Shown here in pieces: positions 6,864-16,075 of a stretch of 64,000 nucleotides of DNA. The position numbers and the translations under genes are program-made. This DNA comes from Actinacidiphila bryophytorum. GTDB taxonomy: Bacteria; Actinomycetota; Actinomycetes; Streptomycetales; Streptomycetaceae. Below the pieces are notes generated by a model. That model saw nothing but the letters and a program-made list of their open reading frames with translations, made no database searches and had not been told where the DNA came from. Each line of letters starts with the position of its first letter. Position 1 is the stretch's first letter. The stretch covers positions 186,001-250,000 of the forward strand of contig NZ_JAFFIX010000002.1 in assembly GCF_016916835.1 (NCBI RefSeq), given 5' to 3'.

Positions 6864-9800
6864 TCAGAGGAGGGTGGTGTACATCTGCCAGCCGGCGCCG
6901 AGGCGGACGCGGGGGGTGAGGTAGCTGCCCTTGCCGTCGCCGTTGTAGCGCCACAGGACGCCGGCGGGGTCGCGGGCCAGGAGGTCGGGGCGGCCGTCGC
7001 GGGTGAGGTCGCCGGGGGCGGTGAGGGAGGTGTAGCCCTGCCAGCCGCCGCCGAGGCGGACGCGGTTGAGGAGGCCGCCCTTGCCGTCGGGGCTGTAGCG
7101 CCAGAGCACGCCCGCGGTGTCCCGGGCCAGCAGGCCGCCCGCGGGGTCGCCGATGAGCATGTTGTAGCCCTGCCAGCCGGCGCAGATGCGCACCCGGGAG
7201 GCGAGGGTGCCGGTGGCGGTGCCGTCGTAGCGCCACAGGACGCCCGCGGCGTCGCGGGCCACCAGGTCGGGGCGGCCGTCGCCGGTGAGGTCGCCGGGGG
7301 AGGTCAGGGCGTTGTAGATGTTCCAGCCGGCCCCGATGGTGATGTGCGGCCCGAACGTCGCGATGTTCGGGAAGTTGGTGGTGCCGTTGTAGCGGGTCAG
7401 AACGCCCGCAGGGGACCGGACCAGCAGGTCGTTGGAGCCGGTGCCGGCGAGGTCGCCGATGGCCACGTAGCGGGACCCGGTGGGCCACCTGCTGCTCTGC
7501 AGGCCGAGGGGGGCGGGGAGCACCGTGCCGCTGCCGTTGCCGGGCCGTACGTCGAGGCGGCCGGTGGGGGTCATGCCGAGCAGGTCGCCGATGCCGTCGT
7601 CGCTGTAGTCGTGCGGTAGGGCGAGCCCGTGGTGCACGTCGACCGTCCCGGTACGTACCAGGGCCGGCCCGATGCCGCTGGCCGGTGGGGCGGTCAGCGT
7701 CCAGGCGTACCGGCCGACGGGCAGGTAATGGCCTGCGCTGTCCCTGCCCGACCAGCCCGTCGCGATCTCGGAGCGCTCGGCCCCGCCGGTGGTCGTGCTG
7801 ACCGGTGCGCCGCCCGCCGCCGGGCGGAATTGGAGCTTCCAGGACGCGACCGGCCCGGACAGCATCAGCGAGATCTCCCAGTCCTGCATCATGCGGGCCT
7901 CGAAGGAGGTCGGCACGTCGAACTGGTCCTGCCCGGACAGTGCGGACGGCACGGTCCCGGACGGGATCAGGTGGATGGCGGCGTCGGGCGCGACGTACGC
8001 GATCTGGCCGCGGAATTTGTCCACGGTCCAGGTGACGCGGCGGTCACCACCGGCCAGCTCGGGTTCTGCGGGCAGTTGGGCCACCGTACGGGTCGCACCG
8101 GTCCTGCTGTCGGTGACCTGGAGTTCGCCGCCGGGGTGCCGCAGGACGAACCCGTCGCCGAGCAGCGCGGGTCCTGCGGGCACGGCGACCGACTTGCCGG
8201 CCGCACGGTCGTAGACGCCGGCCGGGCCGTTCGGGCCGCACGACCAGTACAGCCATGTGGCCAGCGCCTGCACCTCCTTGATCGCGCAGGGCGCGTCCGT
8301 GGTGACCGAGGCCCGTGCGACGGGGCCGGCGGTGGAGCGGCTGCGCAGGTCGGTCTGGTCGACGCGGCCCTTGGTCGCGGACGCGGTCCACAGCGTGTCG
8401 CCCCACAGGGCGGCCGGGGCGATCGGGCGGGTGAGGACCACGGACGCGAATGCGGGCGACAGCACGTACTGCTTGCCGTTCGAACCGCTGTCGTACACGA
8501 CGAAGTTCTCGGACGCGTCCACGACGTGGCCGCCGGTGGAGTCCAGCCGGATGCCGCCGAACTGCGCGTAGTCGTCCGCGTAGACGACGTCCTTGCCGTC
8601 CGCGCCAGGGCGCACATAGGCCGCCCCGCTGTTCAGTGACCCGACCACGGCGCCTGTCGTGCAGTGGTTCTGGGCGTCGCAGGTGCTGGGCGGATCCTGG
8701 ATCGGCACGCCTGCGTGCGGTGCACCGGCCGGCTGCGGGACAGCGCCGACGCCCTCGTCCTGGTAGCGGCGGGCCGTGGTGAGCCGGCCGGTGGAGTCCG
8801 GGGTGCCCTCCATGAAGCCCAACACGCCCTGGGTGAGGGAGAGTCCGTACCGTACCTGGGTCAACTTCCTGAGCGGGAAGAGCTCGGTGGGCGCCCCACC
8901 GCCCGGCGGGACGCGGTAGGCGGCCCAGCTCCCGCCGTCCGGACCGCCGTGTACGGTGGCGCCGCCGTCGTGGGACGCGCGCAGATCGCCTGCGTCCGGG
9001 AGGAGTTCGGTGGCCGGCCCGCCGGCCAGCGGGACGGAGTAGAGAGGGGCGCTCCGGCCGTCGTTCCAGCCCGAGCCGTAGGCGGACAAGGCGAGCACCG
9101 ACATGCCGGTCAGCGCGATCTGGTAGGAGTCGGTGCTGTCGGCGTGGAGTTCTGCCGGCAGGGTGACCGTCCGGGTCTCGGTACGCGGGTCGGCCGGCGA
9201 CATCAGGTGGAGGGTGCCCTCCTCGTACCAGCCGATCGCGTCGGGGGTCGTGATGAGCTGGTACCTGCGGCCGTTCGGGACGAAGCCCTGGACGGTGTCG
9301 GCCACGCCGGTGAGCGGGTCGAGCAGGATGAGGTCCCGCCGGCCGTCCGGAGCGTCGTGGACGACGAGCATCCGCCCGCCGGATTCCGCCGTCTGCGTCC
9401 AGCCGGTCGTGAGGCCCTGCGGAATGCCGGTCACCGGGGTGTCGGAGACGACGGTGGTGCCGTGCACGGCGAGCAGGCGGTACGTGTACACGTAGCCGGC
9501 CGCCTTGCTGCCCGTGACGATGACCGCCAGCATCGTCCACCCGTCGGGTGTCCCCGTGGCTGCCACGGGATGGTAGCCGCCGCCTGGCAGGGTGACGGCG
9601 ACGGACGCCCCGGAGGCGGCATCCACCAGCCGCATCGTGGTGTCGTTCTCGCGGGTGGCGAGCCACTCCGTGCCGTCTGGGCCGCGTATCCCGAACTGGG
9701 GGGCCACGGCGCTCTCCCTGGACGCACCGCCGTCGTAGGCGATCCAGCTGGCGGGGCTGCCGGGGGTGATCCGCTCGTAGCCGGTGGTTCCGGCGAATCC

Positions 9801-9992
9801 CACCCGCTCGTACAGGAGTTGCGGCGCGGCGCTGGGCGGCACCACCACGTCGTAGGCCGCGGGAGCGGTCTCGGCGCTCGCCGGGACCGCAGGGCCGAGG
9901 AAGGGGGCGGCGAGCGCGCAGGTCAGTGCCAGCGCCAGTCCGCCCCTGGTCGCAGAGCCCTTGCGCAGGGCGCGGGACGCCGAACGTGCCAC
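6864..9992 (-). CDS. Secreted FG-GAP/VCBS-repeat protein
   Basis: A 1042-residue exported protein. The GTG at 9992 has GGAGG seven bases upstream and opens a signal peptide (basic ARSASRALRKGS, hydrophobic core, cleavage near PASA-ET). Residues about 40-780 look like a beta-propeller sequence without recognised catalytic motifs. The last 260 residues hold FG-GAP-type repeats built on GDLTGDGRPDLVARD and GVLWRYDG, with Asp-rich calcium-binding loops. One repeat lacks the GDLTGDGRPD loop (MLIGDPAGGLLARD). Such proteins are common in Streptomyces secretomes; surface binding is the usual guess. It appears to be a single-gene transcript. A long open frame on the same strand (8044-10593) has no start signal and is not coding. 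Confidence 0.85.
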   Translation of the reverse strand: MARSASRALRKGSATRGGLALALTCALAAPFLGPAVPASAETAPAAYDVVVPPSAAPQLLYERVGFAGTTGYERITPGSPASWIAYDGGASRESAVAPQFGIRGPDGTEWLATRENDTTMRLVDAASGASVAVTLPGGGYHPVAATGTPDGWTMLAVIVTGSKAAGYVYTYRLLAVHGTTVVSDTPVTGIPQGLTTGWTQTAESGGRMLVVHDAPDGRRDLILLDPLTGVADTVQGFVPNGRRYQLITTPDAIGWYEEGTLHLMSPADPRTETRTVTLPAELHADSTDSYQIALTGMSVLALSAYGSGWNDGRSAPLYSVPLAGGPATELLPDAGDLRASHDGGATVHGGPDGGSWAAYRVPPGGGAPTELFPLRKLTQVRYGLSLTQGVLGFMEGTPDSTGRLTTARRYQDEGVGAVPQPAGAPHAGVPIQDPPSTCDAQNHCTTGAVVGSLNSGAAYVRPGADGKDVVYADDYAQFGGIRLDSTGGHVVDASENFVVYDSGSNGKQYVLSPAFASVVLTRPIAPAALWGDTLWTASATKGRVDQTDLRSRSTAGPVARASVTTDAPCAIKEVQALATWLYWSCGPNGPAGVYDRAAGKSVAVPAGPALLGDGFVLRHPGGELQVTDSRTGATRTVAQLPAEPELAGGDRRVTWTVDKFRGQIAYVAPDAAIHLIPSGTVPSALSGQDQFDVPTSFEARMMQDWEISLMLSGPVASWKLQFRPAAGGAPVSTTTGGAERSEIATGWSGRDSAGHYLPVGRYAWTLTAPPASGIGPALVRTGTVDVHHGLALPHDYSDDGIGDLLGMTPTGRLDVRPGNGSGTVLPAPLGLQSSRWPTGSRYVAIGDLAGTGSNDLLVRSPAGVLTRYNGTTNFPNIATFGPHITIGAGWNIYNALTSPGDLTGDGRPDLVARDAAGVLWRYDGTATGTLASRVRICAGWQGYNMLIGDPAGGLLARDTAGVLWRYSPDGKGGLLNRVRLGGGWQGYTSLTAPGDLTRDGRPDLLARDPAGVLWRYNGDGKGSYLTPRVRLGAGWQMYTTLL

Positions 9993-10303
9993 GAAAATGC
10001 CTCCGTTGCCGGTGCGGGAGAGCACCGGGCTTGCACAGGGCGTGCGCAGGACGGGCCGGCGCATGCACGGGACAGGCGCAGGAGTGGAGCGCGGCGGGAC
10101 GCGGGCAGCGTCGAAGAACGCCGCCAGGCGACGCGATGTGTGTGAGCCCCCCGGCCCCGACAACCCCCCGGCGGTCTCCGGCCTCACGGCCGTCCGCCTC
10201 CTGCGAGTCGCCGCACTCTAGCAGCAGCGGGGCGGACAGCGGAACGGGTCCCGCCGTCTGCGAACTCGCAGGCGGGGGACCCGTTTCGACAGAGGTGCGG
10301 CGG
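9993..10303. other. Intergenic between helicase 3' end and FG-GAP gene 5' end
   Basis: Both neighbours read leftward. The stretch holds the helicase terminator (10243-10285) and, below it, the promoter region of the FG-GAP gene. No gene is supported. Confidence 0.5.
10243..10285 (-). terminator. Terminator of the DEAD-box helicase gene
   Basis: AACGGGTCCC pairs with GGGACCCGTT, and an inner stem CTGCG/CGCAG extends the hairpin. It begins 18 bases past the helicase stop codon. Confidence 0.75.
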
Positions 10304-12331
10304 TCAGCCGTTGCGCTTCCAGCGCGGCTTGCGGTCGTTGTACGACGACGGGCCGTTGCTGTCGCGGGTGTACGACGGGCGGCTGTCGCGGTCGTCGCGG
10401 TTGCCGTAGGAGGGGCGGGAGTCGCGGCGGTCGTAGGAGGACGGGCGGCGGTCGTCGCGGTCCGAGCGGTTGCCGTACGAGGGACGGGAGTCGGAGCGGT
10501 TCCCGTACGACGGACGCGAGTCGCGGCGGTCGTAGGAGGGACGCGAGTCCGAACGGCCCCCGTACGAGGACGAGGACGGGCGGCGGTCGTCACGGTCCCG
10601 GTTGCCGTACGAGGGACGGGAGTCGGACCGGTTCCCGTACGACGGACGCGAGTCGCGGCGGTCGTAGGAGGGACGCGAGTCCGAACGGCCCCCGTAGGGA
10701 CGGGAGTCGCGGGAGTCCCTGGAGTCGCGGCGGTCGTCCCGGTCCGAGCGGTTGCCGTACGACGGACGCGAGTCGCGGCGGTCGAAGTTCCCGCGGTCGT
10801 CGCGGCGCTGGTAGGAGGACTCCTCGCGCGGCTCCGGCACGGACACCACGGCGGCGGCTGCGGCCGCGGCCTCCGCCGCCTTGGCGGCGATCGCCTCGTC
10901 CGGGTCCTCGCCGCGCTCGCGGGCCGAGCGGGCGGTGAGGCGGTCGGCCTCCTCGCGCAGCTCGGTGGCGCGGCGCTGGACGCGCTCCAGCTGCCGGGTG
11001 AGGTCGGCGACCTCGCGCTCGGCCTGGGCGGCGGCGTTCTGGACCGCGTCGGCCTGGACGTCGGTGAGGGAGCGGGCGCCGGTGATCTGGGCGACGTCCT
11101 CGTCGAAGACGCCGGCGCCGCCGATGATGTGGCGCGAGGCGTCCACGCCCGCGTCCTCCATCAACCGGAAGATCTGCTTGCGCTGGTGCGGCAGGGCCAG
11201 CGAGACGACCGTGCCGGACTTGCCGGCGCGGGCGGTGCGGCCGCTGCGGTGCAGGTAGTCCTTGTGGTCGCCGGCCGGGTCGACGTTGAGGACCAGGTCG
11301 ATGCCGTCGACGTGGATGCCGCGGGCGGCGACGTCGGTGGCGACCAGGACGTTGACCTGGCCGGCCTTGAAGTCCTCCAGGGTGCGGGTGCGGGCGCCCT
11401 GGGTCATGCCGCCGTGCAGCGCGTCGGCGCGCACGCCGGACTCGATGAGCTGCTCGGCGACGCGGTCGGCGCCCATCTGGGTGCGGACGAAGATGATGGT
11501 GCGGCCCTTGCGGGCGGCGATGGCGGCGGTGACCGGCGCCTTGTCCTTGGGCTTCACCACGAGCACGTGGTGGCTCATCGTGGTGACCGCGCCCTGGGCG
11601 GCGTCGACCTCGTGGGTGACCGGGCTGACCAGGTAGCGCTTGACGAGGCTGTCGATCTCGTTCTCCAGCGTGGCGGAGAACAGCAGCCGCTGGCCGCCGG
11701 CCGGGACGAGGTCGAGGATCTCGGTGACCTCGGGCAGGAAGCCCATGTCGGACATCTGGTCGGCCTCGTCCAGGACCGCGATCTGCACCTGGTCCAGGAC
11801 GGCGGCGCCCCGGTTGATCAGGTCGCGCAGCCGGCCGGGGGTGGCGACCAGGATGTCGACGCCGCGTTCGAGTGCGTAGATCTGGTTCTGCATGGACGTG
11901 CCGCCGCAGACGACCTTCATCTTCAGGCCGAGGACGTCACCGTACGGCTGGAGCGCGTCGGCGACCTGCATGGCCAGCTCGCGGGTCGGGGTGAGGATGA
12001 CACCGCGCGGGCGGCGCTTGTCGGTGTGGCCGCCGGACAGCTGGGTCAGCAGCGGCAGGCCGAAGGACAGCGTCTTGCCGGAGCCGGTGCGGCCGCGGCC
12101 CAGGATGTCGCGGCCGGACAGGGCGTCCGGGATGGTCGCGGCCTGGATCGGGAAGGGGGTGACCACGCCGTTCTGCGTCAGCTTGCGGACGATGGCCTCG
12201 GGCAGGCCGAGGTCGGCGAAGGTGACGGTGGGCTCGGCGGCGGTCTGGCCGTCGTTTTTCACGACGGTCTCGGTGGCGGCGTCGGCGGCGTTCTCGGGCA
12301 TGGCGGAACGGTCGGCACTGTCAATGGACAT
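10304..12331 (-). CDS. DEAD-box ATP-dependent RNA helicase with RDSRPSYGN-repeat tail
   Basis: A 675-residue RNA helicase. The Q motif is near FADLGLPEAIV, motif I is GRTGSGKT (about 80-87), Ia PTRELA, II DEAD, III SAT, and the second RecA domain has HGGM, VATDVAARG and HRSGRTARAG. Residues 1-430 are the helicase core and 445-510 an Ala/Glu-rich, probably helical linker. Residues about 525-675 are a disordered Arg/Asp/Ser/Tyr/Gly tail with repeats of RDSRPSYGN and related units, the sort of sequence that drives RNA binding and condensates in cold-shock helicases. The ATG at 12331 is used; ATG 12301 is an alternative. The leader, about 240 bases, may carry cold-shock control, though no element is recognised. 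A terminator follows. Confidence 0.95.
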   Translation of the reverse strand: MSIDSADRSAMPENAADAATETVVKNDGQTAAEPTVTFADLGLPEAIVRKLTQNGVVTPFPIQAATIPDALSGRDILGRGRTGSGKTLSFGLPLLTQLSGGHTDKRRPRGVILTPTRELAMQVADALQPYGDVLGLKMKVVCGGTSMQNQIYALERGVDILVATPGRLRDLINRGAAVLDQVQIAVLDEADQMSDMGFLPEVTEILDLVPAGGQRLLFSATLENEIDSLVKRYLVSPVTHEVDAAQGAVTTMSHHVLVVKPKDKAPVTAAIAARKGRTIIFVRTQMGADRVAEQLIESGVRADALHGGMTQGARTRTLEDFKAGQVNVLVATDVAARGIHVDGIDLVLNVDPAGDHKDYLHRSGRTARAGKSGTVVSLALPHQRKQIFRLMEDAGVDASRHIIGGAGVFDEDVAQITGARSLTDVQADAVQNAAAQAEREVADLTRQLERVQRRATELREEADRLTARSARERGEDPDEAIAAKAAEAAAAAAAVVSVPEPREESSYQRRDDRGNFDRRDSRPSYGNRSDRDDRRDSRDSRDSRPYGGRSDSRPSYDRRDSRPSYGNRSDSRPSYGNRDRDDRRPSSSSYGGRSDSRPSYDRRDSRPSYGNRSDSRPSYGNRSDRDDRRPSSYDRRDSRPSYGNRDDRDSRPSYTRDSNGPSSYNDRKPRWKRNG

Positions 12332-12573
12332 GCGGAAGCTAAACCTCTCGGAGACTTACGGCACGCGCCAGCTCCACAGGTTGCTTACAACCGCCTCGAT
12401 GCGGTCAGCCACAGGAGAAAAGGAACGCGCCACGCGGCGCGCAACGGATCAGGCGCCAGGCAAGTGGGATCAGGGGATCAAACGATCTACCAGCATACGC
12501 ATCAGCGGCCGCTTTAGCGAATCCCCCGGTGGGGGCGGGCTGACTGCCGGTGGTACGCCGTCCACCATACGCC

Positions 12574-13098
12574 CTACGGCCCCGTCGGCGGCTGGCCGTC
12601 GCCCGGCCCTGTGGGCGGCGCCGACGACGGGTCGTCCGGGGGCGCCGTCGTCGGGTCGGCGGTCGGCGGGGCCGTGGTCGTGGGCTCCGCGGTCGGCGGG
12701 GTGCCCGCGGTGGGCTGCGGCACGGAGGTGTCGCCGGCCGCGGTCGTTACGGCGCCGCTGCTGCGGGGGCGGCCGGGGGCCGTGGACCCGGACGGGCCGG
12801 GCGAGGCGGTGCCGCCGGGGGCGGCGGGCGGCGGCGACATCCCGTCCTTGCCGCTGCCGGGGCGCCCGGGGCCGGGGGCTGCGCGGCCGCCCTCGTCCGT
12901 CACGGCGACGCCCCCGCCGGCCGGGGCGGGGCGGCCGGTGTGACCCGTCTCACTGCCCGCGCTGACGCAGGACGCGACCCCGGCCGCCACCAGCGCGACC
13001 AGCACCGCGGCCCGCACCCCCGCACGCCGCCGCGGCTGCGGGCCTGGCGCGTCTCCCGCGGCGCCGGGGGACGGGGAAGGGGGCAGGGCTGAGGGCAT
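12574..13098 (-). CDS. Pro/Thr-rich putative lipoprotein
   Basis: A 174-residue protein starting at ATG 13098 (GAGG upstream). It has a basic N-terminus (PRRRAGVRA), a hydrophobic stretch and a lipobox-like GVASC, so it may be lipid-anchored outside the membrane. The rest is a Pro/Thr/Gly-rich disordered stalk (repeats of PTA, TTAPPT) with no domain. The function is unknown; such proteins are often cell-wall spacers. Codon positions are biased but the composition makes the call less certain. Confidence 0.55.
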   Translation of the reverse strand: MPSALPPSPSPGAAGDAPGPQPRRRAGVRAAVLVALVAAGVASCVSAGSETGHTGRPAPAGGGVAVTDEGGRAAPGPGRPGSGKDGMSPPPAAPGGTASPGPSGSTAPGRPRSSGAVTTAAGDTSVPQPTAGTPPTAEPTTTAPPTADPTTAPPDDPSSAPPTGPGDGQPPTGP

Positions 13099-13242
13099 CG
13101 GACGCGGACCTCGGGGGCTCGTGACGGAGCGCGGCGCACACTGCGGGCGTACGCCGCCGGGCGGTCTCTCGCCCTGTCCAACGGCCCGCACCCCGCCAGG
13201 ACACGCGCCCGCGCCCGTACGGCCCCCTCCGCCCCGGGGCGC

Positions 13243-13593
13243 TCAGCCGTAGCCGAGCGCGTGCAGCCGCTCGTCGTCGATGCCGAAGTGGTGGGCGATC
13301 TCGTGGACGACGGTGATCTCCGTCTCGGCGACGACGTCCTCCCGGGTGTCGCACATCCGCAGCGTCGGCCCGCGGTAGACGGTGATCCGGTCCGGGAGCA
13401 CCCCGGCATACCACTCGCCGCGCTCGGTCAGCGGCGTCCCCTCGTACAGCCCCAGCAGGTCCGGCTCCCCCGCGGGCGGCTCGTCCTCGACGAAGACGGC
13501 CACGTTGTCCATCAGGCGGGTCAGCTCGGGCGGGATCCGGTCGAGCGCTTCCCCGACCAGCTCCTCGAAGGCCTCGCGGCTCATCTCCAGCAC
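13243..13593 (-). CDS. Zinicin-like metallopeptidase family protein
   Basis: A 116-residue protein with the zinc-protease signature HEIAHHFGID (HExxHxxxxxD, about residues 97-106), the hallmark of the small actinobacterial metallopeptidase family (zincin-like). The conserved N-terminus LEMSREAFEELVGEALDRIP and the block LPDRITVYRGP also fit. It is cytoplasmic, with no signal peptide. The start is the GTG at 13593, matching the usual family N-terminus; ATG 13584 is an alternative. The substrate is unknown. It lies next to tRNA-Glu, in the opposite direction. Confidence 0.85.
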   Translation of the reverse strand: MLEMSREAFEELVGEALDRIPPELTRLMDNVAVFVEDEPPAGEPDLLGLYEGTPLTERGEWYAGVLPDRITVYRGPTLRMCDTREDVVAETEITVVHEIAHHFGIDDERLHALGYG

Positions 13594-13713
13594 ACCCCCA
13601 TTGTCCCGGTCCCCGCCTCCGCGCACACCGGACCTGCCCGCCCCGATCCCGCCCGGTCGAGCGGGGTGGGCCCGCCCAAGCGGACTTGGCCAAGCCCGCT
13701 TGGCCAAACGTGT

Positions 13714-13743
13714 TTGGTTTAGCCCCCGCGGATCCTCTATGCT
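13714..13743 (+). promoter_or_regulatory. Promoter of tRNA-Glu
   Basis: TTGGTT (13714-13719), an 18-base spacer and TATGCT (13738-13743) lie about 48 bases upstream of tRNA-Glu. The -10 matches that of tRNA-Lys. Confidence 0.5.
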
Positions 13744-13791
13744 CCTCACGTCCCCGAACTGCGTCGCAAGGCGCTGACGGCTGGCCGATTA

Positions 13792-13867
13792 GCCCTCATC
13801 GTCTAGTGGCCCAGGACGCCGCCCTTTCAAGGCGGTAGCACGGGTTCGAATCCCGTTGGGGGCACCA
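13792..13867 (+). tRNA. tRNA-Glu (anticodon TTC)
   Basis: The cloverleaf has acceptor GCCCTCA/TGGGGGC, anticodon stem CCGCC/GGCGG with loop CTTTCAA and anticodon TTC, and T-loop TTCGAAT. The discriminator A is at 13864 and an encoded CCA follows at 13865-13867. Confidence 0.95.
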
Positions 13868-13954
13868 CCGGTATCTGTGCGTCCGACGGGCCTCCGGGCC
13901 GAGCCCCGGGCAGGTCGTCGGCAAGGCCCGCCGCCGGACAGGGCGCACTCCCCC

Positions 13955-15124
13955 TCAGCCGATCCTGACGATCTCGCCCGCGGTCTCGTTGTCGGTGGTG
14001 CCGCTCGGCCCCAGCGTCGTCTTGTTGGCGACGTAGACAGAGCCGTCGGGTCCGGCCAGGAAGCCCGCGGGGGCGTACAGCTTGCCCGCTCCCAGCACGG
14101 TGCGCTCGCCGTCCCTGCCGATCTGGACGACCACACCGTCGGGGGGAAGCGACGACGGGAAGCCGGTGGTGTCCAGTTCGGTGACGTAGAAGTCGCCGTT
14201 GGCGCCGAAGCCGCAGCCGCTGATGGTGCTGAACCCGCTCTGCCACACCGTCAGCGCGCCGGTCTTCGGGGAGTACCGGTACACGTTGGCCGCGGTGGCC
14301 GAGTTGCCGAACCCGGTGAACTGGCCGACGTAGACGGCGCCGTCGGGGTCGACGGCCACGCAGGTCGGCACGGCGTCCGTGCCGAACGGGGTGCGCGGGA
14401 AGGTGGTGAGCACGGTGACGTGACCGTGCTGGTCGACCGAGTCCAGCGTGTTCGCGGCCGCGTCCACCGTGTAGAAGCCGCCGCCCGGCTTGGGCGTGAC
14501 CGAGTAGGAGTCGGCGAAGGGCACGGACGTCGTCTGGTCGGTGTGCGACATCATCCACCGGTAGTCGGTGTCACCGGGGTTGGCGACCACGGAGACGGAC
14601 CCGCCGGTGATCTTCAGCAGCGCTCCGTACTGCCTGGTGAGCGTCGCGGCCAGGTCCGCGGGCAGGCCGGCCGGTACCGACTGCGGCGACGCCGTCTCCA
14701 GCGCGTAGAGGGTGCCGTCGGCATAGGTCAGGCCGTTGGGACCTATCATTCCCTCGCTGAAGTAGAGCGAGGGAAGGCCGGTGCGGATCCGCACCGGCAC
14801 GCCGGAGGAGACGTCCGCGATCGACGCGGTCGCGCCGTAACAGACCTTGGTGGCCGGGTCCGTGCCGTCGCACGTGGCCGGGATGGTGCCCGCCTCCGAG
14901 ACCATGAGGTGGCCGTGGCGTCCCCAGGCGAGGCTGCGGGGTCCGTTGAGCCCGCCGGCGACGACGGTGACGGGTGCGTCGCTGGTGAGTTCGACCGGGT
15001 GGTGGGTGGCCGGGTGGCCACCGGTGGCTTCGGCCACCGGTCCTGTCGGACCGGCACTCAGGCCGGCGAGCGCTGCCGCCACGGCGGCAGCCGACAGCAT
15101 CCGCCGCACTGAAAGACGTCGCAT
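13955..15124 (-). CDS. Secreted ScyD/ScyE-type NHL/SMP-30 beta-propeller protein
   Basis: A 389-residue exported protein. ATG 15124 (AAGG five bases upstream) opens a signal peptide with RRLSVRRML and a long Ala-rich core, cleaved near EATG-GH. The body has propeller blades of the SMP-30/NHL type (NGPRSLAWGRHGHLMVSE, PNGLTYADGTLYALE, PTCVAVDPDGAVYVGQ, PAGFLAGPDGSVYVAN), the pattern annotated as ScyD/ScyE family in Streptomyces. No catalytic role is established for this family in actinomycetes. It is a single gene reading toward tRNA-Glu. Confidence 0.8.
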   Translation of the reverse strand: MRRLSVRRMLSAAAVAAALAGLSAGPTGPVAEATGGHPATHHPVELTSDAPVTVVAGGLNGPRSLAWGRHGHLMVSEAGTIPATCDGTDPATKVCYGATASIADVSSGVPVRIRTGLPSLYFSEGMIGPNGLTYADGTLYALETASPQSVPAGLPADLAATLTRQYGALLKITGGSVSVVANPGDTDYRWMMSHTDQTTSVPFADSYSVTPKPGGGFYTVDAAANTLDSVDQHGHVTVLTTFPRTPFGTDAVPTCVAVDPDGAVYVGQFTGFGNSATAANVYRYSPKTGALTVWQSGFSTISGCGFGANGDFYVTELDTTGFPSSLPPDGVVVQIGRDGERTVLGAGKLYAPAGFLAGPDGSVYVANKTTLGPSGTTDNETAGEIVRIG

Positions 15125-15306
15125 ATGCGCCTTGTCTCCTCCCGGTCGATGGGCTTCCGCGCACGCGCTTCCCCTGCCGCTGCGGACGCCCGCGAGAGCG
15201 GAAATATTGCCCATCGCCCTTGGCGCCGAATGGGCGTCGGCTTGGCGCACGCCCTGGAGGGGGTTTCCGCCGGGTCTTGGTGGAAGCACCGGGGCGGGGC
15301 GGCATC

Positions 15307-15346
15307 GAGCCCGGCCCCGGGCGCGCGTGGCGCCGGGGCCGGGCTC
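15307..15346 (-). terminator. Strong hairpin downstream of the 168-residue secreted protein gene
   Basis: GAGCCCGGCCCCGG (15307-15320) and CCGGGGCCGGGCTC (15333-15346) form a perfect 14-bp stem with a 12-base loop, 64 bases past the stop. Confidence 0.7.
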
Positions 15347-15356
15347 CGGATCGTAC

Positions 15357-15389
15357 GGGTCGGGAACGGGTCGGGAACGGGTCGGGAAC
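15357..15389. repeat. Three tandem copies of an 11-bp unit
   Basis: GGGTCGGGAAC is repeated at 15357, 15368 and 15379, flanked by related GGGTCCGTACC. It lies between a stop codon and its terminator hairpin. No function is evident. Confidence 0.6.
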
Positions 15390-15409
15390 GGGTCCGTACC
15401 GGAGGCGGA

Positions 15410-15916
15410 TCAGTACGGGTTGGTGAGGAGGTAGTCGTCGTCGTCGGTGACGAGGCTCTGGCCGTTGACGAAGGTGCCGCCGGTGAGCTGGACGTGGAAG
15501 TTGGCGAGGTCCGCCGCGTGGATGGTGCCGGTGAGGGTGGCCTCGGAGTTCCAGCACGGTGACGTCGCGCTCTGCCAGGGGGGCGTGCCGCTGCTGACGA
15601 CGGTCTGGCTCCAGGCGCCGGTGGACCAGTTCTGCGTCGCGTTGTAAGCGACCGTCACGTAGACGACGTAGGCGCTCTGCCGGCAGACGTCCAGGGAGTA
15701 GCGCGCGTCCTGGCCGCCGGAGTCGAACTGCACCCAGCCGTGGATGCTGCCGACCTGGTAGTTGCTGCCGCCGCCGGACACGTTGGCCACTTCCGTGAAG
15801 GGGAGCTGGCTACCCCAGGCTGCGTGCGCCTGTGTCGGGGTGACCAGCATCGCGCCGGATAACGCGGCGACCGCGGACACCGTACTGGCGAGACGTCGGC
15901 TGATCGCTTTGCTCAT
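15410..15916 (-). CDS. Small secreted protein, unknown function
   Basis: A 168-residue protein with a clear start (ATG 15916, GGAGG seven bases upstream) and signal peptide (MSKAISRRLAS, hydrophobic core, AHA-AW cleavage). The mature part of about 135 residues is Trp/Tyr/Ser/Thr-rich with two cysteines (LDVCRQ, SPCWNS) that may form a disulfide, and looks all-beta. The family is not recognised. It is followed by the GH10 gene in the same direction upstream, but a strong hairpin separates them, so it is transcribed alone. Confidence 0.75.
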   Translation of the reverse strand: MSKAISRRLASTVSAVAALSGAMLVTPTQAHAAWGSQLPFTEVANVSGGGSNYQVGSIHGWVQFDSGGQDARYSLDVCRQSAYVVYVTVAYNATQNWSTGAWSQTVVSSGTPPWQSATSPCWNSEATLTGTIHAADLANFHVQLTGGTFVNGQSLVTDDDDYLLTNPY

Positions 15917-16014
15917 CGACGTACCTCCGGTTCGTGTTTGTGGGGGATGTTTACGGTATCCGCCGTATAACTATGCGTCTACAGGATGTTCACCAGCGGT
16001 ACTGCTTTCCGGCC

Positions 16015-16057
16015 ACGTGGGGCCTGCCCGCCGCGGCCGGGCGGGCAGGCCCCACGT
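16015..16057 (-). terminator. Terminator of the xylanase gene
   Basis: ACGTGGGGCCTGCCCGCC (16015-16032) and its perfect complement (16040-16057) form an 18-bp stem with a 7-base loop, starting 18 bases past the xylanase stop. Confidence 0.8.
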
Positions 16058-16075
16058 CGTGCGTGCCTCAGCGGG

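Noticed and set aside
8044-10593. 849-codon minus-strand frame
   Set aside because: Shifted frame of the FG-GAP gene with Arg/Pro/Thr-rich sequence and no ribosome site.
9926-12517. Long plus-strand open frame, 863 codons
   Set aside because: Lies opposite the DEAD-box helicase and reads as low-complexity Val/Ala/Gly repeats mirrored from the helicase tail.
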